Below, piece after piece: positions 1-5,914 of a DNA stretch of 7,757 bases; within the stretch, counting starts at the first letter, position 1, and each line of letters opens with the position of its first letter. Source of the stretch: Chloroflexia bacterium (GTDB taxonomy: Bacteria > Chloroflexota > Chloroflexia > Thermomicrobiales > UBA6265); the NCBI GenBank assembly GCA_030430125.1, contig JAUIGA010000156.1:1-7757 (forward strand), in the 5' to 3' direction. The translations under genes were made by a program, and so were the position numbers. The notes below the pieces were generated by a model, which saw nothing but the letters and a program-made list of their open reading frames with translations, did not search any database and had not been told where the DNA came from.

Positions 1-242
1 CGTTAATCATTCCTCTCACCGATATCAGAAACGCCGTCAAGCTGAACGACGTTCGCCTGCTCACGGCGCCTGCTGTACGCATCACACTGGCCGATGGCAG
101 AGAACTCGCAATTGGGTCCGTTGCGTCAATCTCGAGTCCCACCTTGAGCAGGAAGAACAATGCAGTGTGTGATGACATCCTTTCCACGATCCACCGTCAG
201 TTGGCGGACCATGGACAGGATGCGCCAATCGGCAAAGGATAG
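1..242 (+). CDS. C-terminal end of a GRAM/PH-like domain protein (partial, 5' end outside window)
   Basis: An open frame enters from the left edge (first full codon at base 3) and ends at TAG 240-242, giving 79 visible residues. The visible protein reads ...PLTDIRN..., then a hydrophobic stretch followed by VRITLADGRELAIGSVASIS, then a helix-like tail (DDILSTIHRQLAD). A strand, a 'DGR' turn, a strand and a C-terminal helix resemble the end of GRAM or bacterial PH-type domains, which usually act at membranes or as adaptors. Codons favour G or C at the third position, as expected of a real gene here. The N-terminal part, the start and the full domain set lie outside the window, so the family is an inference. 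I am fairly sure it is coding and much less sure of the domain name. Confidence 0.6.
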   Translation, partial: LIIPLTDIRNAVKLNDVRLLTAPAVRITLADGRELAIGSVASISSPTLSRKNNAVCDDILSTIHRQLADHGQDAPIGKG

Positions 243-436
243 TGAGTCTCCATTTGCGGCTCACGCTGGGAACTCGTTCGAGCTGATGCAGGTACTGAAA
301 CCGAGTCCGGATCATTCGTTTGCGTTTCCACGTACGAGCCGGTCGTTCACCTGCACGCAGGATACCGACCGCAGGGTGGTATTGCGAGCGGTGGAGCCTG
401 GGATCGACTGCGATCGCGACACATACCGCAGGCGCG

Positions 437-490
437 GGCAATGGCCTCTCGATTCGGAGGTGGGATGGCGCAACGCGGGACGCCATTGCC
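437..490. repeat. 9-bp inverted repeat with 36-base spacer
   Basis: GGCAATGGC at 437-445 is exactly complementary to GCCATTGCC at 482-490. The 36-base spacer contains a smaller CCTC/GAGG pairing (445-448 with 457-460). It lies in non-coding sequence between two convergent genes, so it could fold in either 3' transcript or be part of a dispersed repeat. No direct target duplications or transposase were seen. Confidence 0.4.
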
Positions 491-523
491 GGCTGCAGAC
501 CAGGTGGCGGATGGCGATGGATG

Positions 524-549
524 CGCCGGCAGGGACGTCCCCTGCGGCG
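524..549 (-). terminator. GC-rich stem-loop just after the enolase stop (terminator-like, no U-tract)
   Basis: CGCC(G)GCAGG at 524-533 pairs with CCTGCGGCG at 541-549, making a stem of about nine base pairs with one bulged G and a short GACGTCC loop. On the minus strand it begins 12 bases after the stop codon of the enolase gene (562-564), the usual place for a transcript end. No T-run follows on either strand, so it is not a classical intrinsic terminator. It may stabilise the 3' end or act with another factor. Confidence 0.3.
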
Positions 550-561
550 TGTACGACGTCC

Positions 562-1728
562 CTACCAATCCGACACCGAATTGTCCTCGCGGCGGAGAAT
601 GCGCAGCCCCTGCGGTTCGAACGGGTGGGCCAGCGCCGCCTCGTCGTCCAGCTCGACGCCGAGCCCGGGCGTGCCGCCGCTGTAGAGGTTCCCGCCCTCC
701 AGCCGCATGTCGGTCTGCACGATGTCGGGGATCACGTCCGGCCGCCACACCAGCTCCTGCACGGCGAACAGCGGCGTCGACAGGTCGAAGTGCAGGCAGG
801 CCGCCGTCGAGACCGGTCCGAGCGGGTTGTGCGGTGCCTGCTCGATGTAGTGGGTTTCGCACCACGCGGCGACCTTCTTCGCCTCGGTCAACCCGCCGCA
901 GATGCACAGGTCGATCCGGCAGTAGTCCATCAGGTCCTGCTCGATCAGCGCTTGCCACTCCCACTTGCTGGCGAGCTGCTCGCCGGTGGCGATGGGAGCG
1001 CTGATGTGCTGTCGCAGGTAGCCAAACATCGACGCGTTCTCCGCCCGGAGCGGGTCCTCGATGAAGAACGGGCGCATCGGCTCCAGCGCCCGTGCGAGCT
1101 GGATCGCGTACGTCGGCGTTGTGCGCTGGTGGAAGTCGACGCAAATCTCGATCTCCGGACCCAGCGCCTCGCGCAGCGCCGCGAAGGCATCGACCGTCCA
1201 CTGCATCGCTCGTGCCTGATCGTAGACCCCCTCGCGCTCGCCGCTGCTGCCCTCGCCGGCGCCGTAGCGCACGAATTGCCACCCCTCGGCGACGCGCGTC
1301 CTCGCTTCGGCGACCATCGCCTCGATGCCATCGTCGCCCTCGCCCCGCTGCTGGACGTGGCAGTAGCAGCGCGCGTAGTCCCGCGTCTTGCCGCCGAGCA
1401 GGTCGTAGACCGGCACGCCGAGTGCCTTGCCGCGCAAATCCCACAGCGCCATGTCGATCGCGGCGACGGCGGCGGCGTGGATGTGCCCGCCCCGGAAGAA
1501 CTGGCCGCGCCACAGCGTCTGCCAGATGTGCTCGATGCGGCTGGGGTCCATGCCTGCGAGGACCGGCTGCCAGGTGTCGACCAGCCCGGCGATCGCCAAC
1601 TCCTTGCCGTTGATGCCGGATTCGCCCAACCCGGTTACCCCTTCGTCGGTGTAGACCTTGACGAAGGTGAAGTTGCGGCCGCGCTCGGGCGCGTAGACGA
1701 CGAAGGTCTTCACGTCGGTGATCTTCAT
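562..1728 (-). CDS. Enolase-superfamily sugar-acid dehydratase, galactonate dehydratase-like
   Basis: The 388-residue protein has the two-domain enolase-superfamily layout: an N-terminal capping domain (about 1-115) and a (beta/alpha)7-beta barrel. These enzymes use Mg2+ to abstract the proton next to a carboxylate and, in the dehydratases, eliminate water to give a 2-keto-3-deoxy sugar acid. Visible residues are Asp198 and His200 (VDFHQR), Glu224 (IEDP), Glu250 (TGEQ), Asp273, His300 (HNPLGP) and Glu325 (QEL). From memory, E. coli galactonate dehydratase has the equivalent set at Asp183, His185, Glu209, Glu235, His285 and Glu310, a constant offset of 15. That is strong support for the galactonate/mannonate-type dehydratase group, and the length (about 382 in DgoD) agrees. 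The start is ATG with AGGGAG 11 bases upstream, and a promoter-like sequence lies at 1773-1801. The gene is divergent from the isomerase/enolase pair. The exact sugar acid is not determined by these residues. Confidence 0.9.
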   Translation of the reverse strand: MKITDVKTFVVYAPERGRNFTFVKVYTDEGVTGLGESGINGKELAIAGLVDTWQPVLAGMDPSRIEHIWQTLWRGQFFRGGHIHAAAVAAIDMALWDLRGKALGVPVYDLLGGKTRDYARCYCHVQQRGEGDDGIEAMVAEARTRVAEGWQFVRYGAGEGSSGEREGVYDQARAMQWTVDAFAALREALGPEIEICVDFHQRTTPTYAIQLARALEPMRPFFIEDPLRAENASMFGYLRQHISAPIATGEQLASKWEWQALIEQDLMDYCRIDLCICGGLTEAKKVAAWCETHYIEQAPHNPLGPVSTAACLHFDLSTPLFAVQELVWRPDVIPDIVQTDMRLEGGNLYSGGTPGLGVELDDEAALAHPFEPQGLRILRREDNSVSDW

Positions 1729-1772
1729 GGCGCTGGCATCTCCCTCGGATCGCTTCGGGCGGTGTGGGGCGC

Positions 1773-1801
1773 ATTGTGCGTGCGTATGGGTGTCTGGTCA
1801 A
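1773..1801 (-). promoter_or_regulatory. Sigma70-like promoter for the minus-strand enolase
   Basis: Read on the minus strand, TTGACC (1801-1796) and CACAAT (1778-1773) are separated by 17 bases, matching 5 of 6 and 4 of 6 consensus positions. It lies about 45 bases upstream of the ATG at 1728. The 165-base divergent region also holds CATGC/GCATG inverted arms (1830-1834 and 1845-1849) that could bind a regulator shared with the plus-strand genes. I found no equally good promoter facing right. Confidence 0.5.
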
Positions 1802-1880
1802 TGCGCCGCGGACAGTCGACTGGCGGTACCATGCCCAGGAAATTGCATGAGGACCGGGGGAGGGCGTCCTCTCGTCGGTG

Positions 1881-1888
1881 AAGGAGGA
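1881..1888 (+). promoter_or_regulatory. Ribosome binding site that fixes the isomerase start
   Basis: AAGGAGGA is nearly the full anti-16S complement. The GTG at 1893 follows its GGAGG core by five bases, whereas an earlier in-frame GTG at 1878 would place this site inside the coding sequence. This selects 1893 as the start. Confidence 0.75.
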
Positions 1889-1892
1889 CAGG

Positions 1893-2702
1893 GTGACGAC
1901 GAAAGCGGTATCGAGCTGGTCATTGCATCGCACGCTGGGCCGGTTCTCCGGCGACGATTCGGCGTTCGGAGGCGGGCGTTTCATCGCCACGCCACCGGAT
2001 CCGGACGGGCTGGCGCTGCTCGATCTCCCGGTCGAGTTGCGCAAGCGCGGGTTCGATGCCCTGCAATTGGTGCACTTCCACCTGCCGTCCCGCGAGCAAT
2101 CGTATCTGGCCGAGCTGCGGTCAGCGCTGGATGAAGCCGGGGTGAAACTTGATGCCCTGCTGGTCGACGACGGCGATCTGACCGGTGACGACCCCGACGC
2201 GGCGGAGGCGTGGATCGATGGCTGGCTGGACACGGCTGAAGCGCTGGGGGCGCGGCGGGCGCGGGTGATTGCCGGCAAAGTTGCCCCAAAGCCGGAAACG
2301 ATTCGGGAAAGTGCGGCGCGGCTGCGCCGTCTGGCCGAGCGTCACGGCGATGTTCGCATCGTGACCGAGAACTGGCTGGGGTTGCTGCCGGACGCGGACT
2401 CGGTGCTGGCCCTGCTGCAGGAAACCGGTGATTCGGTGGGACTCCTGATCGATCTCGGGAACTGGCGCGGCCCCGACAAGTACGACGAGCTGGCGAGGAT
2501 CGCGCCGCTCGCCGAGACCTGCCACGCCAAGTGCAGCTTCTCGGAGACCGGTCCCGACCGCGAGGATTTCCGCGCATCCCTGGAAGTGCTGAAGCAAGCC
2601 GGGTTCGACGGGCCGCTGGCGCTCATCTACGACGGTCCCGACGACGAGTGGGCCTGCCTCGACATCGAGCACGGCATCGTCGAGGAAGTGTTTGGTTCGT
2701 AG
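1893..2702 (+). CDS. Sugar phosphate isomerase/epimerase-like TIM-barrel protein
   Basis: The 269-residue protein from GTG 1893 resembles the xylose isomerase-like (AP endonuclease 2) TIM-barrel family. Its members bind a divalent metal and isomerise or epimerise sugars, or process keto-sugar acids and inositols. Seen in the sequence are repeated strand-helix units (GFDALQLVHFHLPS, ARVIAGK, RIVTENW, LLIDLGN, CHAKCS) and likely metal ligands Glu159, Asp187 and His211, with Lys213 nearby. The last strand (242-247, LALIYD) lacks the Glu normally found at its end; Asp247 may replace it. The gene is followed after 146 bases by a second enolase gene and is divergent from the first, which points to sugar-acid or polyol catabolism. 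No signal peptide is seen, so it is presumably cytoplasmic. The fold is fairly sure; the reaction is unknown. Confidence 0.8.
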   Translation: MTTKAVSSWSLHRTLGRFSGDDSAFGGGRFIATPPDPDGLALLDLPVELRKRGFDALQLVHFHLPSREQSYLAELRSALDEAGVKLDALLVDDGDLTGDDPDAAEAWIDGWLDTAEALGARRARVIAGKVAPKPETIRESAARLRRLAERHGDVRIVTENWLGLLPDADSVLALLQETGDSVGLLIDLGNWRGPDKYDELARIAPLAETCHAKCSFSETGPDREDFRASLEVLKQAGFDGPLALIYDGPDDEWACLDIEHGIVEEVFGS

Positions 2703-2773
2703 GTCGAGCGGGTGTCGCGGGAAGCCTCATTGGTCTCCCGGATTCCGCATTGCGTCGCCTGGTGGGCGAAACG

Positions 2774-2802
2774 TTGACACGTTGTCCGATTCGGGGTCGA
2801 AT
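2774..2802 (+). promoter_or_regulatory. Sigma70-like promoter for the second enolase gene
   Basis: A perfect TTGACA (2774-2779) is followed after 17 bases by TCGAAT (2797-2802), which matches four of six -10 positions. It lies 46 bases upstream of the ATG at 2849, in the 146-base gap after the isomerase gene. The second enolase can therefore probably be transcribed independently as well as by read-through. Confidence 0.5.
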
Positions 2803-2848
2803 GCCGGCATCGTACCGAAATCCCGTCCACCCGAGGCAGGACCACACC

Positions 2849-3892
2849 ATGAAGATCACCGCCGTCGAGACGACCCTGCGCGAGGTGCCGGTGAGGCATC
2901 CCTTCCGCTGGCGGGCGGGGCTGCCCGGCTCCGGCACCAGCAACACCGTGATGGACCTCGTAATCCATACCGACGAGGGCGTCACCGGGCGCGCCGAGGT
3001 CAGCCACGGTGCGATCATGCAGGATATCGTCGACCGTCGCCTGCGTGACATGCTGATCGGACGCGACCCACTGCTGAAGGAGGATCTCTTCCACCGGGTG
3101 CTGGAGCTCGACCGCCTGGAGGAGATTCCCATCTACGGGCTTGGCACCATCGACATCGCGCTGTGGGACCTCACCGCGAAGGCGGCCAGCATGCCGCTGT
3201 ACAAGGCGATCGGCGGCTTCCGCGACCGCATCCCCGCCTACGCCAGCACGGTCACCTACGACACGCTGGAGGAGTTCCTCGACATCGCCGACCAGTGCCT
3301 CGCCGCCGGGTTCCGGGCGATCAAGCTGCACGCCTGGGGCGACGCCCGCCGCGACGGCCACCTCTGCCAGAAGCTGCGCGAGCATGTGGGTCCGGACATC
3401 GCGCTGATGTACGACGGCTCGGCCGGATTCGACCTGGTGGATGCGATCTGGCTCGGTCGGGCGCTGGGCGAGGCGGATTACACCTGGTACGAGGAGCCGA
3501 TGCGCGAGTTCAGCATCGAATCGTACCGGCGGCTGCGGGAGAAGGTCGAGGTGCCGCTGCTCGTGGGCGAGACATCGGACGGCATCCACTACAACATCGC
3601 CGATTTTCTCGCGTTCGGCGCCGGCGACCTCGTGCGAACCAGTACGCACTACAAGGGCGGCATCACCGGCGCGCTGCGCATCGCCCACCTCGCGGATGCG
3701 CACAACACCCGCGCCGAGGTGCACGGCGGCGGACTGCCGAACCTGCACCTTGCCTGCGCGATCCCGAACACGACGTGGTACGAGTCGCTGGTGATGGGCA
3801 ACCCGGTCGTGATCGAGCCTGGGATCGGCCCGGACGGCGCGATCTCGCCGCCGGACGTGCCCGGTATTGGCTGGGACGCGTTGGTACAGTGA
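2849..3892 (+). CDS. Enolase-superfamily (mandelate racemase/muconate lactonizing-type) protein with an altered catalytic set
   Basis: The 347-residue protein starts at ATG 2849 (MKITAVETTL); an AGG at 2838-2840 is only a weak ribosome site. The capping domain occupies about 1-125 and the barrel follows. The metal ligands appear as Asp189 (MYDG), Glu215 (YEEP) and Glu241 (VGET). The strand-2 motif, usually Lys-x-Lys in the mandelate racemase and muconate lactonizing groups, reads Lys159-Leu-His161. At strand 6, where the Asp of the Asp-His dyad normally sits five residues before the GG pair, there is Ser265 (RTSTHYKGG). His292 (VHGG) keeps the usual 27-residue distance, and Glu312 (YES) closes the barrel. 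The enzyme probably still makes an Mg-stabilised enolate, but the acid/base residues differ from textbook members, so no substrate is proposed. It differs strongly from the enolase at 562-1728 and is not a recent duplicate. Confidence 0.87.
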   Translation: MKITAVETTLREVPVRHPFRWRAGLPGSGTSNTVMDLVIHTDEGVTGRAEVSHGAIMQDIVDRRLRDMLIGRDPLLKEDLFHRVLELDRLEEIPIYGLGTIDIALWDLTAKAASMPLYKAIGGFRDRIPAYASTVTYDTLEEFLDIADQCLAAGFRAIKLHAWGDARRDGHLCQKLREHVGPDIALMYDGSAGFDLVDAIWLGRALGEADYTWYEEPMREFSIESYRRLREKVEVPLLVGETSDGIHYNIADFLAFGAGDLVRTSTHYKGGITGALRIAHLADAHNTRAEVHGGGLPNLHLACAIPNTTWYESLVMGNPVVIEPGIGPDGAISPPDVPGIGWDALVQ

Positions 3893-3988
3893 AGCGCCAG
3901 GCACTGCCTGCCCGATCATCCTCAGCAGGCCACCGGATGGTAGTGGCGTGGGCCGGCAGGTGAACAACCAATCGACTATGCTGTCCCC

Positions 3989-4017
3989 TTGCCAAAGGAC
4001 GAGGGCAAGCTCATAAT
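3989..4017 (+). promoter_or_regulatory. Upstream sigma70-like promoter with an overlapping inverted repeat
   Basis: TTGCCA (3989-3994) and CATAAT (4012-4017) are 17 bases apart, each matching five of six consensus positions. CTTGCC (3988-3993) and GGCAAG (4004-4009) form a 6-bp inverted repeat that covers the -35 and the spacer, as an operator could. The next gene starts 213 bases downstream, so this would be a distal promoter for the winged-helix/HD operon or a promoter for an unrecognised leader RNA. Confidence 0.4.
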
Positions 4018-4120
4018 CGTGTCAAACCGGGTTGACGGGAGTGAACGTACACTGCTGTGTCGAGCTGAGTCGTTGACATGTGCGCCACCGCAGGGATGGC
4101 CGGAGACGGCGCCACGACCG

Positions 4121-4148
4121 TTGACAATGTGAACATTTGTTCTATCAT
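4121..4148 (+). promoter_or_regulatory. Promoter of the winged-helix/HD operon with an operator-like palindrome
   Basis: A perfect TTGACA (4121-4126) and TATCAT (4143-4148, five of six) are spaced by 16 bases. The inverted repeat AATGT-GA-ACATT (4126-4137) lies between them, and its flanks extend imperfectly to ACAA...TTGT (4124-4140). A palindrome between -35 and -10 is a classic repressor site, and the first gene downstream encodes a winged-helix-like protein, so autoregulation is a reasonable inference. The start codon lies about 75 bases after the expected transcription start. Confidence 0.65.
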
Positions 4149-4214
4149 GAAGATGGTGAGTGACTCTTGGCATCGGAGACACGTGACTGCGACCGTGATC
4201 GATCACAGGATGCA

Positions 4215-4223
4215 GGGAGGGAG
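4215..4223 (+). promoter_or_regulatory. Ribosome binding site fixing the winged-helix protein start
   Basis: GGGAGGGAG ends six bases before ATG 4230. The in-frame TTG at 4167 has no such site and lies close to the expected transcription start, so 4230 is preferred. Confidence 0.7.
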
Positions 4224-4229
4224 CGAAAC

Positions 4230-4460
4230 ATGTCCGATATCACAGATGTCTCCATGACACAGATCAAGTCTCAAATACTCAATCAAATGCGGCCTGGCGA
4301 ATCCGTTGATCCAGAGCAGTTGATTGAACGTCTTCATTCCATGACGGGCTTCAGTGCGTATGACCTCAAGGCTGCGCTTTGGTACCTGATCGGCGATCGA
4401 CGAATCCGGCTTGACAATCATCTGGATGTGATGCGGGTCGATGAGGTTGTTTCTTCATGA
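4230..4460 (+). CDS. Small winged-helix-like protein, first gene of the HD-hydrolase operon
   Basis: The 76-residue protein from ATG 4230 has a compact pattern typical of winged-helix domains: helix 1 (about 10-20, IKSQILNQM), helix 2 (about 26-35, PEQLIERLHS), helix 3 (about 41-52, YDLKAALWYLI) and a beta-hairpin wing (GDRRIRLDNHLDVMRV, 53-68). No separate effector domain, signal peptide or membrane segment is present. The stop TGA (4458-4460) overlaps the ATG (4457) of the HD-domain gene in the sequence ATGA, so translation is probably coupled and the products made together. It could be a DNA-binding autorepressor acting on the palindrome at 4126-4137, or a partner subunit of the hydrolase. 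I do not recognise the family. The codons are poorer in G+C than those of the flanking genes (28 of 60 bases in 4261-4320). Confidence 0.8.
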   Translation: MSDITDVSMTQIKSQILNQMRPGESVDPEQLIERLHSMTGFSAYDLKAALWYLIGDRRIRLDNHLDVMRVDEVVSS

Positions 4461-5749
4461 CCGAAGACGTTGCTTCGCGGTACGAGCGGCGTCATGTTGG
4501 TGTGCGTGCGGACCAGGATCGTACCGAGCAGAGGCGGGATCGCGACCGCCTCCTGTACAGTCCATACCTGCGCAGGCTCAGTGGCATCACCCAGATCATT
4601 TCGCCAGCCGGATATCATCCAACCCACAATCGGCTCACTCACACGCTTGAGGTTGCGCAGATCGCACGGAGCATTGCCGAGCGCTTGCTTGAGAAAGCCG
4701 GTGACGACACCGAGGCAGTCGACCAATTCGGCGGACTGGACCCGGATATCGTGGAGGCAGCGGCGCTTGCGCATGACCTGGGGCACCCGCCCTTTGGTCA
4801 CATCGCGGAATCCGAACTCAACGAACTTGTATCCCGGGACGAACCGGATGGATATGAAGGGAATGCCCAAACATTTCGGATTCTCACGAAACTGGACGTG
4901 AGATTCGAAGAGTCGAGGGGACTCGACCTTACTAGGGCAACGCTGAGCGCTGTCAGCAAGTATCCTTGGCGCCGTGAAGAGCAGGGTAAGCGCAGCAAGA
5001 AGTGGGGTGCTTATGCGTCTGAATACGAGACGTTCACATGGAGCCGGTTGCACCTGCCAGAAGCTCGTCGCGAGATACAGACGCTCGAAGCCGCCATCAT
5101 GGATTGGGCAGATGACATTGCCTACGCGGTACATGACCTTGAAGATTTCTACCGTGCCGGACTGGTTCCTCTCGATCGTCTGAAGTTGGATTCATCCGAG
5201 CTGCGGCGTTTCCTGGATGCGAAATCTGGCGATCCGAGCGAAGCATCGTTGGTGTTGCGGCGCTTGCTCGGGTTGGCCCCCATTGATGGGCCATTTGACG
5301 GTTCGAAAAAGAGTCGTGCCCGGCTGAAGCAGTTTTCCTCTTCCCTCGTGGATCGATACATACGAGGAACCACCTTGTCTGAAGACCTCGAGGCGAACTC
5401 AGGGATCGCGATTGCCCCAGAGTTGCTCCTCGAAGTTGATCTGCTCAAGAGTGTGACGCGGTTCTACGTCATTGAGAGTGATGCAGTGAGATCGCAGCGG
5501 CATGGTCAGCGATCAGTCATTCGCCATCTCTATGAAGAGGTCCTTGATGATACTCGGAGGCGATCGAGAGGTTCACGCTTGCTCCCTCCATTTTTCCTGG
5601 AACTCATTGGGCCAGACAGAGGTGCCAGCGAGACTGTCCGAACCGTGGCCGACTTCGTGTCAAGCCTGACTGAACCTCAGGTGGTCGCGTATTACAACCG
5701 GATTACTGGAACCTCACTGGGTACCGACCTTGATCAGGTTGTGTACTGA
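4457..5749 (+). CDS. HD-domain dNTP triphosphohydrolase (dGTPase family)
   Basis: The 430-residue protein matches the dGTPase group of HD hydrolases, which cut dNTPs into deoxynucleoside and triphosphate. Visible family landmarks are an N-terminal RDRDRLLYSPYLRRLSGITQ segment (27-46), the first metal-ligand His62 (NRLTHTLEVAQIA), the HD pair His106-Asp107 with His110 and His115 (AHDLGHPPFGH), the substrate-pocket motif YEGNAQTFRIL (133-143), and the last metal-ligand Asp, Asp219 or Asp220 (WADDIAYAVHDLEDFY). The length lies between the short Thermus-type (about 376, from memory) and the E. coli enzyme (505). The start ATG overlaps the preceding stop, and the nearest upstream AG-rich stretch is poor, consistent with coupling. 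Functions known for the family are dNTP pool control and, in some bacteria, starving phage DNA synthesis; which applies here is open. The gene is poorer in G+C (33 of 60 bases in 5161-5220) than the enolase gene (48 of 60 in 3301-3360), suggesting transfer. Confidence 0.9.
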   Translation: MTEDVASRYERRHVGVRADQDRTEQRRDRDRLLYSPYLRRLSGITQIISPAGYHPTHNRLTHTLEVAQIARSIAERLLEKAGDDTEAVDQFGGLDPDIVEAAALAHDLGHPPFGHIAESELNELVSRDEPDGYEGNAQTFRILTKLDVRFEESRGLDLTRATLSAVSKYPWRREEQGKRSKKWGAYASEYETFTWSRLHLPEARREIQTLEAAIMDWADDIAYAVHDLEDFYRAGLVPLDRLKLDSSELRRFLDAKSGDPSEASLVLRRLLGLAPIDGPFDGSKKSRARLKQFSSSLVDRYIRGTTLSEDLEANSGIAIAPELLLEVDLLKSVTRFYVIESDAVRSQRHGQRSVIRHLYEEVLDDTRRRSRGSRLLPPFFLELIGPDRGASETVRTVADFVSSLTEPQVVAYYNRITGTSLGTDLDQVVY

Positions 5750-5829
5750 TCGGCAACATCCGGGAATAGATCCGTCTCGACGGCAGGCATCGCCTTGCGC
5801 ACGTGGGATGGATTCCGGCACCCGCATGC

Positions 5830-5849
5830 ATTGTGCAATCCGTCACAAT
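5830..5849. promoter_or_regulatory. Inverted repeat ATTGTG/CACAAT, operator-like
   Basis: ATTGTG (5830-5835) is complementary to CACAAT (5844-5849) with an 8-base spacer. It lies in the 213-base gap between the HD gene and the Cys4-motif gene, about 114 bases upstream of the latter. The spacing would suit a dimeric regulator, but six-base arms can occur by chance. Confidence 0.25.
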
Positions 5850-5914
5850 CATCCGTGTGCATTCGTTCACGATGCCCGTCGCTTCGCATCGAGGCGCGCT
5901 CCAGGATGGGATCT

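Larger units (their letters stand above)
243..561. other. Convergent intergenic region with inverted repeats, no supported gene
   Basis: This 319-base stretch lies between the stop of the plus-strand partial gene and the stop of the minus-strand enolase gene. Several frames stay open through it, but they are continuations of antisense frames and show no recognisable domain or ribosome site. It contains a 9-bp perfect inverted repeat (437-445 with 482-490), a GC-rich stem-loop (524-549) and a single GCGATCGC palindrome (410-417). It may be a degenerate dispersed repeat or simply a structured 3' region serving both flanking genes. Confidence 0.5.
3893..4229. other. Intergenic regulatory region with two tandem promoter-like sequences
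   Basis: This 337-base stretch separates the enolase gene from the winged-helix gene. No gene is supported in it; the longest open frames lack a ribosome site and a recognisable domain. It contains a short CAGGC/GCCTG hairpin (3898-3910) just after the enolase stop, two promoter-like sequences (3989-4017 and 4121-4148) and three GTTGAC hexamers (4031-4036, 4072-4077 and 4120-4125). Transcription from the first promoter would give a leader of roughly 200 bases, where a small RNA or attenuator could lie; no clear structure stands out. Confidence 0.5.

Noticed and set aside
394..406. 13-base match GAGCCTGGGATCG between the intergenic region and the second enolase gene (near 3818)
   Set aside because: One such match is expected by chance in a window of this size, and the flanks do not align.
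410..417. GCGATCGC as a cyanobacterial HIP1-type repeat
   Set aside because: It occurs once in the non-coding stretch, and the gene content does not suggest a cyanobacterium; one octamer is expected by chance in GC-rich DNA.
160..1881. Long plus-strand open frame opposite the enolase gene
   Set aside because: It is Arg/Val/His-rich with no domain, and antisense to a gene with all its catalytic residues in place; long antisense frames are expected in GC-rich coding sequence.
3898..3910. CAGGC-ACT-GCCTG hairpin after the enolase stop as an intrinsic terminator
   Set aside because: The stem is only five base pairs and no T-run follows.
2627..3967. Long minus-strand open frame opposite the second enolase gene
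   Set aside because: Same reasoning: low-complexity antisense reading of a well-supported gene.
4167..4229. TTG 4167 as start of the winged-helix protein
   Set aside because: It lacks a ribosome site and adds a charged, non-domain stretch; ATG 4230 has GGGAGGGAG at ideal spacing.
5760..5818. Imperfect inverted repeat (5760-5773 with 5806-5818) as terminator of the HD operon
   Set aside because: The arms have a bulge and two mismatches, the loop is over 30 bases, and there is no T-run.
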